Assembly (NCBI GenBank): GCA_937876055.1 | Contig: CALEIW010000207.1 | Span: forward strand, 1-5,386 | Direction of reading: 5' to 3' | Length of the DNA: 5,386 nt | From: an uncultured euryarchaeote | Lineage (GTDB): Archaea > Thermoplasmatota > Poseidoniia > Poseidoniales > Thalassarchaeaceae | Shown: piece after piece, positions 1-5,386 of the stretch | Numbering within the stretch: the first letter of the stretch is position 1 | Layout of the letters: each line of letters begins with the position of its first letter | Made by a program: the position numbers and the translations under genes | The notes under the pieces: model-generated | Told to the model about the DNA's origin: nothing | Seen by the model: only the letters and a program-made list of their open reading frames with translations | The model's database searches: none

Positions 1-233
1 ACCAAGTCTGTGACTTGATGACTGCTAGGCTGTCTCCTGACGCGAATGTTATCTTCGGAGCACGCCAGGACCCAGCATTTGGCGACACAATCAAGGTCAT
101 GTCAATCATTACCGGAGTTGCTTCGGAGCGACTCGATCGGGAGATGATGAGCGCAGATTCTTTGGGTGACGCACTGAATATTGCTAGACATGGTGGAAAT
201 CGCGATGGTGGAAACCTTCAGCGATTTGATTGA
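1..233 (+). CDS. ftsZ: Cell division protein FtsZ, C-terminal end (5' end outside window)
   Basis: The frame is open from the left edge (first whole codon at base 3) to TGA at 231-233, giving the last 76 residues of a longer protein. The segment PDANVIFGARQDP followed by FGDTIKVMSIITGV matches the conserved C-terminal (activation) domain of FtsZ, where family members read PDANIIFGA...LGDxVRVTVIATG. FtsZ is the tubulin-like GTPase that polymerises into the cytokinetic ring; the GTP-binding half would lie upstream. After the last conserved strand there is only a tail of about 35 residues, ending Gly/Asn/Arg-rich (GGNRDGGNLQRFD). It has no hydrophobic C-terminal peptide of the kind used by bacterial FtsZ to bind membrane adaptors. 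The TTG/ATG codons at 15-20 are internal, since the conserved domain continues upstream of them. Which archaeal paralogue (FtsZ1 or FtsZ2) cannot be decided from this piece. Confidence 0.86.
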   Translation, partial: QVCDLMTARLSPDANVIFGARQDPAFGDTIKVMSIITGVASERLDREMMSADSLGDALNIARHGGNRDGGNLQRFD

Positions 234-253
234 GGATTTAGCAACCCATACCT

Positions 254-267
254 TCTCGCGCGCGAGA
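254..267. repeat. Perfect 14-bp palindrome in the ftsZ to surface-protein gap
   Basis: TCTCGCGCGCGAGA is its own reverse complement and lies 21 bases after the ftsZ stop and 49 bases before the ATG of the next gene. It has no spacer, and no T-run follows it on either strand, so it does not look like an intrinsic terminator. A dyad here could be an operator for a dimeric regulator of the downstream gene, but that is inference. The rest of the 83-base gap shows no convincing TATA box or tRNA. Confidence 0.5.
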
Positions 268-316
268 GTATCAAATCGGGCAAAGCCTCAAACCGGACAT
301 ACTGAGACGGTCGGTC

Positions 317-1135
317 ATGATGGCTGGTCGTAGACTGCAGGCTTTGTGCCTCGTTCTCGTAATGTTGAGTAGTAGTGTGGCCGCACCAGCAAGCGCACAA
401 ACCACCGACCCGAAACAACCGTCCGTGGACAACCCTCACATGCATTTTTGGGGAACTAGTCAAATGGATCAATGTTGGACTCATTTCGACGAAGAAGGAA
501 ATGATGGCTCATCCCAAGATGGATATGGCGAGAAGGAGTTTACAGGGAATGGAGAGCAAGTCGATGTCGACTTTACTTGCCGAATTCAATCAGGTGAGAC
601 ATTCAAAGAAAATATGTATCTTGATGCTAATTCATCGATAGTAATCGAACTTGAGTTCCAAATACAACACACTGACTGTAGCGACACTCAGGAATGCCAA
701 GACCTAACTCTGACCCTGTTCAAAGGGACCACTCCTGTCGCTAAGGAGGAGTTTCCTCAAATCGGAGGTAGTGATGCGGATGAAAATCTGAGATGGGAAA
801 TTCCAGTTGCAAACAACATGACCTCTTGGAATAAGTCTGGAGAAGAACCCGCCATTCAAATTGAATTCTCAAAACCAGGGTATTCTTCGCTAACCTGTGC
901 GATTTTCTTGTGTGGCGGATGGTTTAGATTCTATTACTCTGACAATCCGGATAATTACACTGTTCAGGCTAATTTCCCGGTTGTCAACTTGACAGAAACA
1001 GGACCAGGAGATGGCGATGACGATGGTGGACTTCTTGGTGGCGCAGTGGGAGACAGCCTTCCTGGATTCGGACTAGCAGCAGGCCTTGGCGCACTAGCAA
1101 TGGCTGCAATTGCAAGTTCACGACGTGAAGAATAA
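317..1135 (+). CDS. Secreted PGF-CTERM-anchored surface protein of unknown family
   Basis: This 272-residue protein is built for export and surface anchoring. Residues 4-27 form a Sec signal peptide (Arg-Arg, then a hydrophobic core, then an AxA site PASA|Q, predicted cleavage after A27). The mature ectodomain, about 28-228, has six cysteines (C53, C88, C121, C127, C194, C199) and five N-glycosylation sequons (N105, N167, N172, N213, N224). It is acidic and appears beta-rich. A short Gly/Asp linker (230-247) leads to SLPGFG at 247-252, a hydrophobic helix to about 267, and a basic SSRREE end. That arrangement is the PGF-CTERM signal processed by archaeosortase A, which cuts the tail and links the protein to a lipid. 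The ectodomain resembles no family I recognise, so its ligand or role is unknown. ATG at 317 is directly followed by a second ATG at 320; neither has a good Shine-Dalgarno sequence. The stop at 1133-1135 lies 3 bases from the convergent hisS stop. Confidence 0.88.
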   Translation: MMAGRRLQALCLVLVMLSSSVAAPASAQTTDPKQPSVDNPHMHFWGTSQMDQCWTHFDEEGNDGSSQDGYGEKEFTGNGEQVDVDFTCRIQSGETFKENMYLDANSSIVIELEFQIQHTDCSDTQECQDLTLTLFKGTTPVAKEEFPQIGGSDADENLRWEIPVANNMTSWNKSGEEPAIQIEFSKPGYSSLTCAIFLCGGWFRFYYSDNPDNYTVQANFPVVNLTETGPGDGDDDGGLLGGAVGDSLPGFGLAAGLGALAMAAIASSRREE

Positions 1136-1138
1136 TCT

Positions 1139-2395
1139 TCACAAATTATCCATTGCTACCGTAGATTCCTCACCAGAATCTAGGTTCTTGATGCGAACTT
1201 TACCTTCTGCCCATTCGTCGGGCATTACCATGACTAATCGAGTAGCACCACAACGTTCTGCATGCTTGAATACCCACTTCATCTTCTTATTTTCAAGAAC
1301 AAGATCTACAGTTCGACCAGCAGAACGTAGTTTCGCGGCAACCTGCATGGCTGCACCACGAAGTTCAGTTCCCATGCCAAATACAACATCACCTACTCCA
1401 TTAGATAATTCAGGGACTAATCCCTTGTCGGCTAGAAGCTCCATGATCACCATGTCACCGAAGCCAAAACCGGTGGCTGGCAAATCATTCCCACCCAAGG
1501 TGCCGATGAGTTTGTCATAGCGTCCACCTCCACAAATTGCGCGTAGGTTTCCTGCTCTATCGTGTGCCTCGAACACAGGGCCGGTGTAGTAAGCGAGACC
1601 TCGTACAACCGAAGCATCGAAAGATACCCAATCTGAAATTCCGTAAGAATCACACAAAGAAAACAAAGATTGCAACTCGATTAATGCCTCACTGTCAGAG
1701 GAAAGAGCGGATGAAAGGGATTGCATATCTGTAATTCCAAGTACAGACCGTATGGTCGAAATAGACTCGGATGATAGTCCTAAATCGCTTAATTGCGCCT
1801 CGACTACATCTTCAGGTAATTTATCCATTTTATCGACAATTACGCATGTTTGCGCGAAGATCTCCCCTTCTAGGCCGAGAGAGCCTAGAACCTCTTCGAG
1901 TACTTTGCGACTGCTAATTCGGATGACTAAATCCTCTGAACTGAGGCCGACGGAATCGAAAAATTGTACAAGAACCGAAAGCAACTCTGCATCGGCCTCT
2001 ATTCCATTCATTCCCCAAATGTCGACATTCCATTGGTAATGTTCGCGACCCCTGCCTCGCTGGGTTCTTTCATATCTCCAACATTGTGGGATTGAATACC
2101 ACTTGATTGGTAGCGCAAGACCACCTGCTCTAGCCATTACCATTCGGGCTAAGGAAGGAGTCATTTCCGGCCGGAGCGCGACTCTTCTTCCACCCTTATC
2201 TTCGAAATTGTATAGTTGTCCGACAATCTCTTCTCCGGCCTTTCGAGTGTACAACTCTTCGCTTTCTAGAACCGGAGCATCATACTCCTCAAATCCGTGA
2301 GAGCGGGCGGCTGAGTGGAAGCGCTCAAAGAGCCAATTTCGAAGCCGCATATCCTCGGGATAGAAATCCCGAGTGCCTCGAACCCCCTGAGTCAT
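1139..2395 (-). CDS. hisS: Histidyl-tRNA synthetase
   Basis: This class II aminoacyl-tRNA synthetase (cytoplasmic) charges tRNA-His with histidine using ATP. The 418 residues match the normal length. In order: the N-terminal GTRDFYPEDM signature (7-16); motif 1 around P41; LRPEMTPSLAR (74-84); motif 2 (about 100-128) with RYER at 107-110 and RGRGREHYQWN at 113-123; a helical insertion (about 165-255); the histidine-binding motif VVRGLAYYTGPVFE (263-276) with the catalytic Arg at 265; the GGGRYD loop (289-294); motif 3 (308-321); and a C-terminal anticodon-binding domain (about 334-418). Motif 3 reads GFGFGDMVIMELL, with Asp-Met where most HisRS have Glu-Arg; as I recall, GLAYYTG plus GFGFGD marks a bacterial/plant-organelle-like subgroup. 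ATG at 2395 fits the family N-terminus; an in-frame TGA at 2408-2410 limits extension, and no Shine-Dalgarno is visible. It lies 26 bases after the GtrA-like gene and is probably co-transcribed with it. Confidence 0.97.
   Translation of the reverse strand: MTQGVRGTRDFYPEDMRLRNWLFERFHSAARSHGFEEYDAPVLESEELYTRKAGEEIVGQLYNFEDKGGRRVALRPEMTPSLARMVMARAGGLALPIKWYSIPQCWRYERTQRGRGREHYQWNVDIWGMNGIEADAELLSVLVQFFDSVGLSSEDLVIRISSRKVLEEVLGSLGLEGEIFAQTCVIVDKMDKLPEDVVEAQLSDLGLSSESISTIRSVLGITDMQSLSSALSSDSEALIELQSLFSLCDSYGISDWVSFDASVVRGLAYYTGPVFEAHDRAGNLRAICGGGRYDKLIGTLGGNDLPATGFGFGDMVIMELLADKGLVPELSNGVGDVVFGMGTELRGAAMQVAAKLRSAGRTVDLVLENKKMKWVFKHAERCGATRLVMVMPDEWAEGKVRIKNLDSGEESTVAMDNL
1868..1890 (-). repeat. 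Inverted repeat inside hisS (8-bp stem, 7-base loop)
   Basis: TTCTAGGC at 1868-1875 is exactly complementary to GCCTAGAA at 1883-1890. It lies in the codons for the VLGSLGLEGE stretch (HisRS residues about 169-178). The repeated Leu-Gly/Leu-Glu residues can explain it without any RNA function, so the symmetry is certain but a role is doubtful. Confidence 0.3.
2354..2373 (-). repeat. Perfect hairpin in the first codons of hisS (8-bp stem, 4-base loop)
   Basis: CTCGGGAT at 2354-2361 pairs exactly with ATCCCGAG at 2366-2373 around a four-base loop (TTCT on the mRNA strand). In the hisS mRNA it begins 23 bases into the coding region, over the codons for RDFYPED. A GC-rich stem this close to a start codon that lacks a Shine-Dalgarno sequence could influence initiation. 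The protein motif is itself conserved, so chance codon choice remains possible. Confidence 0.45.
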
Positions 2396-2421
2396 ATCAC
2401 GCAGGGGTCATCATTCATTCT

Positions 2422-2895
2422 TCAAGCCCTACGGCTCTCACGGAAGGTTTCGAGCCGTTCCGCACGGCTCACGCGACCATCCGATAAGGGAAATGCATAG
2501 ATTCGCAAACTAAGGAAAGATAGGAAACCGAATGCAGTGGTATTGGCCGCCCAAACCAACCAGTGGTTGTAGCCCAAAGTATCTGCAAAGTAGGCTTGAC
2601 TAAATGTCGAAATCGCAAGGAATACACTGTAGATTAGGACCATTATCACTAGACTCTTTTTGTAATCTGAGGCAGATTCGAAAGTCAACCAGCGGTGAAG
2701 GAAATGAGATTGTATAGTGCTGAGTAAGTAAGCTAATGCCCAAGCGCTGCCAGCTCTGTAAGTTGCGTGTAGATTTACGTCATACAAAACCCAATACATT
2801 GCAAAAAATATTGCAACGTTAATGCAACCTACTGCGCAGTAGTAGAGATACTCACCTATCAATTTGGACCAAGGATAGTCCTCACTAACAAGCAA
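2422..2895 (-). CDS. GtrA-like four-helix membrane protein
   Basis: This 157-residue protein has four predicted membrane helices (about 14-38, 47-65, 81-103, 111-135) and a charged C-terminal tail rich in Arg and Glu (139-157). Length, helix count and the two aromatic/basic motifs SHFLHRWLTF (63-72) and FLSLRIYAF (127-135) fit the GtrA family (PF04138), whose members help move or handle lipid-linked sugars in cell-surface glycan synthesis. A role in protein glycosylation or surface polysaccharide is inference. The start is TTG at 2893-2895: the next Met is residue 33, inside helix 1, and GAGGG at 2902-2906 sits six bases upstream. Only nine bases separate it from the transporter stop, and both genes share one reading frame. 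No glycosyltransferase is visible in the window as a partner. The tail codons carry the repeats noted at 2431-2470. Confidence 0.75.
   Translation of the reverse strand: MLVSEDYPWSKLIGEYLYYCAVGCINVAIFFAMYWVLYDVNLHATYRAGSAWALAYLLSTIQSHFLHRWLTFESASDYKKSLVIMVLIYSVFLAISTFSQAYFADTLGYNHWLVWAANTTAFGFLSFLSLRIYAFPLSDGRVSRAERLETFRESRRA
2431..2470 (-). repeat. Three-element inverted repeat with two mutually exclusive pairings, upstream of hisS
   Basis: ACGGCTC occurs at 2431-2437 and again at 2464-2470; its exact complement GAGCCGT lies between them at 2452-2458. The middle element can pair with the right copy (7-bp stem, 5-base loop) or the left copy (7-bp stem, 14-base loop), but not both. On the mRNA it covers the last codons of the GtrA-like gene and ends 35 bases before the hisS ATG. 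The layout recalls alternative-structure leaders, yet no U-run follows. The repeated bases also encode the similar VSR and ESR of an Arg/Glu-rich tail, so a coding explanation is possible. Confidence 0.4.
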
Positions 2896-2901
2896 ACTAT
2901 T

Positions 2902-2906
2902 CCCTC
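2902..2906 (-). promoter_or_regulatory. Ribosome binding site deciding the TTG start of the GtrA-like gene
   Basis: GAGGG on the - strand lies six bases before TTG at 2895 and overlaps the TGA stop of the transporter gene (2905-2907). This supports the otherwise weak TTG start and suggests that ribosomes finishing the transporter can re-initiate here. Confidence 0.55.
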
Positions 2907-4728
2907 ACGCTTGGTCATAAGAATAACCAATGTCGGCCTCTATTACCGATCCAGTATGTGGTCTAGTCTCACCGTAGTCATCAACGAATGATTCCGGTAG
3001 GGCTTCTCCTACCTCTACAATGAACGGGTCATCACCGCCAGGTAAGGTGTCGATTGGAACTTCTGCGCCCTCTGGAACGTTCCTGTAAAGTGGTCTTGGT
3101 TCCAATGTGAAATTACCTGATAGCACAGCCAATGGCCAAGGATTACCTGTAGTTGGAACAATTCGATTGATTATGATAAATCGGTTTAGTCCGATGAATA
3201 AGCCAGCGGTTACTCCCCAAAATAGCAAGATTATGGATATTCCATTTGCGTTTGTTGGATCCCATGGATTGTCTACATTTGCTAACATATCTGCAAAGTA
3301 TGAAAGAATCAAGACGCTGAACATTATTGGGAATCCAAGATACATGATGTAATCCCACCACTTTCCAATCCACCAATCGTTGTCTCCTGTATTGATGAAA
3401 TCATCTCGGAAAGAAGATACACCATTGTCTAGGTAATCTTGGAGAGAGAAGCCAGTGATATCATTCTCCTCTTGCCATACACGATAGCGATTCCAGCCGT
3501 ACTTCCATATTGAGTAAGCGATGAAAAGACCGCTGAACATTAGGCCATATCCCCAGATGTGGTCTTGTACCTCTAGGAACTGAGGGAAAGCAACACCAGT
3601 TGAATCGTCGACTAAAATCCATGTTGCAGCGCTTGGTAATCCGAAGAAGAATATTGCAAGGCTAGTGAATCCAACCGCTTGAGGTCTCTCGATGCCGTGA
3701 TCGACGAAGTTTCTGACACAAAGCTCGACTGTTGAGATCATCGACGTTAGAGCCGCGAAAGACAACGCTAGGAAGAACATTGTAACCATTGCTAATTGTA
3801 CCACAGGTCCACCGGGAGCCTGTGCAAAGACTTCTGGAAGTACAAGGAAGGTGATTGCACTGCTTCCACCACTAACCGCAGCCAGTGGGTCATCGACTAC
3901 TGCGAATACTGCCATCATCACAGTTAGACCTGCGATGATTGAGATGCTATTGTTGGCTAGACACATGGTAGCAGCATTGAGAGTTGTATCCTCGTCCTTT
4001 CTCATGTAAACAGAGTAGGTAATTGCCATACCCATTCCAGCCGAACATGACCATGCGGATTGAGACAGACCGTTAATCCAAGTCTCAGGCTGCATGAGAT
4101 ACTCCGGCTGAATGCTAAACATGTAGACAAAACCATCCAGACTACCATCTTCCAAATCCATCACGAATGATAGGAATAATGCAGCAAATAGTAGTACGAA
4201 AAGAGATATCATCAAACTGACATTGACCTTTTCGATTGCCTTGGCACCTTTCCAAATTGCTAGCATAGTTATTGCTACTGCGATTGATTGGAAGAATACA
4301 ACTTCCATAGGATTCTGCAGGAATGAATTCCACACCTCAACTGTATCTACCTCAGACCCCAATCCTCCTCGGATTGCTGTCTGGAAGTAATTGATGCACC
4401 AGCCTGTTACGACTGCATAATAGAATCCAATAGCGGTTGAAATCCAGGCTGTCCATAGACCCATCCAAGCGAAGCGCTTACCAGCAAAAATTCGGAATGT
4501 TCCAACAGTTCCTGTTCGGCTCCTCTTTCCTAGAGCGAATTCAGCAATAATCAGTGGAACTGACCAAAGGAATAGGAAAATCAACCAAGGAACTAGGAAA
4601 GAGCCTCCGCCATTAGCGCCGACCATTCTTGGGAAACGCCAGATATTCCCTGTACCAATTGCTGCACCTATGGTCGCGAAAATCAGACCTAAGCGACCAC
4701 TAAACTCGTCAGAGCCACCTTCTGCCAT
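2905..4728 (-). CDS. Sodium-dependent NSS/SNF-family symporter
   Basis: This inner-membrane carrier couples Na+ entry to uptake of an amino acid or similar small solute. The 607 residues hold about 12 helices in the LeuT fold. TM1 carries AAIGTGNIWRFP (22-33) and NGGGSFLVP (39-47), the family signature. TM6 carries QSAWSCSAGMGMAITY (223-238), followed by YMRKDED (241-247); TM7 has N259; TM8 has LTSM (327-330). By alignment from memory to LeuT, N28, S227 and N259 correspond to Na1 ligands, T328 and S329 to Na2 ligands, R31 to the gate Arg, and Y104 to the substrate Tyr. S263 stands where LeuT has Glu290, as in chloride-dependent members. W226 replaces the gating Phe253, and W48 replaces a conserved Tyr. 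The N-terminal RxxW motif is not intact (S6, F9). A hydrophilic acidic tail follows TM12 (about 522-607), making it longer than typical prokaryotic members. The substrate is not predictable. ATG at 4728 overlaps the upstream stop (TGATG) and has GGAGG seven bases before it. Confidence 0.96.
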   Translation of the reverse strand: MAEGGSDEFSGRLGLIFATIGAAIGTGNIWRFPRMVGANGGGSFLVPWLIFLFLWSVPLIIAEFALGKRSRTGTVGTFRIFAGKRFAWMGLWTAWISTAIGFYYAVVTGWCINYFQTAIRGGLGSEVDTVEVWNSFLQNPMEVVFFQSIAVAITMLAIWKGAKAIEKVNVSLMISLFVLLFAALFLSFVMDLEDGSLDGFVYMFSIQPEYLMQPETWINGLSQSAWSCSAGMGMAITYSVYMRKDEDTTLNAATMCLANNSISIIAGLTVMMAVFAVVDDPLAAVSGGSSAITFLVLPEVFAQAPGGPVVQLAMVTMFFLALSFAALTSMISTVELCVRNFVDHGIERPQAVGFTSLAIFFFGLPSAATWILVDDSTGVAFPQFLEVQDHIWGYGLMFSGLFIAYSIWKYGWNRYRVWQEENDITGFSLQDYLDNGVSSFRDDFINTGDNDWWIGKWWDYIMYLGFPIMFSVLILSYFADMLANVDNPWDPTNANGISIILLFWGVTAGLFIGLNRFIIINRIVPTTGNPWPLAVLSGNFTLEPRPLYRNVPEGAEVPIDTLPGGDDPFIVEVGEALPESFVDDYGETRPHTGSVIEADIGYSYDQA

Positions 4729-5386
4729 CAGACATCCTCCTCTTCGATAAGGTGGCTCTGATCATCTGGTAGTCCAATCACTCCGCCTTCTTCATCAAAC
4801 ATTGCTCGCAGGGTAAATCCAAGTCCACCCCATACCATAGTTGCGATGAAGGCGAACATTAGCAATGCCATTATTCCTGAACCAAATGGTGCTCGATAAG
4901 GAATTGATAATTCGTAATAATTCGCAGTATCTGCGTCAGGATAAGTGAATGGGAATGCGCCATTTGTAGTTCCCAATTTTGCTTTGTACTGAATTTTACC
5001 AACCGAGGTGTCTGGCAAGGGAACATGAGCTACTATTCTACTGCCATTACTTCCATCGAGTAAAATACAACTTTCTTCTTCTTCCATGAATGGTGACTTA
5101 CTCCAACTAACTGAAACCCACTCGGTCGGACCAAAGTCATCCTGTTGGCGAGTTGGTTCTACTAGCCTCCACATCAAGTGAGTACGATTGATATCCGAAG
5201 TGAAAGGGAAGGTTGAGTCGAGGCACATACCAATTGGGATGTCTCCTCTAGAAGGAACGATTACTTCGGTAGGTGGGTCTACCCATTGAGTACTGGTGGT
5301 GTTCTCTATGCCTACAATTGCTCTGTAGCGAGGATCATCGGCAATCTCAATCATGTACCATGGGACTCCTACATTTCGAACTGCGA
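4728..5386 (-). CDS. Single-pass membrane protein with extracellular domain, unknown family (5' end outside window)
   Basis: The frame is open from the right edge to TGA at 4728-4730 and gives at least 218 residues. Numbered from the first Met (codon 5352-5354), the protein has a hydrophilic domain of about 155 residues rich in Pro, Thr, Ser and aromatics, with three glycosylation sequons (N18, N56, N103) and two cysteines (C44, C96). One membrane helix (about 158-182) and a short acidic tail ending EEEDV follow. With no signal peptide after that Met, and ten more open codons before it, the true start is probably beyond the window. An AGGAG 11 bases before the Met leaves a shorter form possible. 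The topology suggests an outside domain anchored by one helix. The gene overlaps the transporter start by one base, so a partner or accessory role to that carrier is a fair inference. I do not recognise the family. Confidence 0.82.
   Translation of the reverse strand, partial: AVRNVGVPWYMIEIADDPRYRAIVGIENTTSTQWVDPPTEVIVPSRGDIPIGMCLDSTFPFTSDINRTHLMWRLVEPTRQQDDFGPTEWVSVSWSKSPFMEEEESCILLDGSNGSRIVAHVPLPDTSVGKIQYKAKLGTTNGAFPFTYPDADTANYYELSIPYRAPFGSGIMALLMFAFIATMVWGGLGFTLRAMFDEEGGVIGLPDDQSHLIEEEDV
4736..4740 (-). promoter_or_regulatory. Strong Shine-Dalgarno for the transporter, inside the upstream gene
   Basis: GGAGG on the - strand is seven bases from the transporter ATG at 4728 and lies in the Glu/Asp codons at the end of the single-pass membrane protein gene. 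It fixes the transporter start and, with the TGATG overlap, indicates coupled translation of the two membrane proteins. Confidence 0.8.

Noticed and set aside
254..267. Intrinsic terminator after ftsZ
   Set aside because: The dyad has no loop spacer and no T-run follows it.
234..316. Possible tRNA in a gap of tRNA-like length
   Set aside because: No acceptor stem, T-loop or D-loop consensus is visible on either strand.
218..484. Open frame of 88 codons on the - strand across the ftsZ end and the signal-peptide region
   Set aside because: It overlaps two supported + strand genes and its product shows no recognisable feature.
375..641. Open frame of 88 codons in another frame of the surface-protein gene
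   Set aside because: The signal peptide and PGF-CTERM tail fix the other frame as the real one.
1110..1520. Open frame of 136 codons on the + strand opposite hisS
   Set aside because: It is antisense to the clearly coding hisS, starts inside the surface-protein gene and shows no domain or ribosome binding site.
4142..4333. Small - strand open frame within the transporter gene
   Set aside because: It is a frame shadow of the transporter coding sequence with no support of its own.
2422..4728. Transporter and GtrA-like gene as one gene broken by a nonsense mutation
   Set aside because: The transporter is complete with all 12 helices and a tail, and the GtrA-like protein is full length for its family with its own ribosome binding site, so two genes is the simpler reading.
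4728..5354. Start of the single-pass membrane protein at the ATG at 5354
   Set aside because: The frame is open to the window edge, and an outside domain would need a signal peptide that is absent after this Met; the AGGAG is 11 bases away, so the start is only a weak alternative.

Overview
The window looks like chromosomal DNA of an archaeon, most likely an uncultivated marine Thermoplasmatota of the Marine Group II (Ca. Poseidoniales) type. The visible evidence is a secreted protein with a C-terminal PGF-CTERM sorting signal (the archaeosortase substrate tag of Euryarchaeota), the C-terminal end of an FtsZ, and a sodium-coupled amino-acid/solute symporter of the kind expected in a marine heterotroph. 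The group assignment is inference from the style of the proteins; no marker gene in the window proves it.

The left part (about 1-1135) is on the + strand: the 3' end of ftsZ, a gap of 83 bases holding a perfect 14-bp palindrome, and a 272-residue exported, cysteine-bearing, membrane-anchored surface protein of unknown family with a signal peptide and a PGF-CTERM tail.

The rest (about 1139-5386) is a tightly packed - strand cluster, read right to left: a single-pass membrane protein whose 5' end lies outside the window; a 607-residue neurotransmitter:sodium symporter (NSS/SNF family), whose start codon overlaps the previous stop in a TGATG; a small four-helix GtrA-like membrane protein beginning with TTG nine bases after the transporter stop and in the same frame; and hisS (histidyl-tRNA synthetase), 26 bases further on. 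The spacings suggest one transcript with translational coupling. hisS converges on the surface-protein gene with only 3 bases between their stop codons.

Functionally, the right half is an uptake/envelope unit (symporter with a possible ectodomain partner, plus GtrA-like protein) ending in a housekeeping tRNA synthetase. The points most worth following are the coupled ectodomain protein and transporter as a candidate two-component carrier, the serine at the chloride-site position of the transporter, the unusual motif 3 of the HisRS, and a set of mutually exclusive inverted repeats just upstream of hisS. No mobile element, CRISPR array, rRNA or tRNA was seen. The window is mostly ordinary core genome and I found no clear new defence or mobile system.
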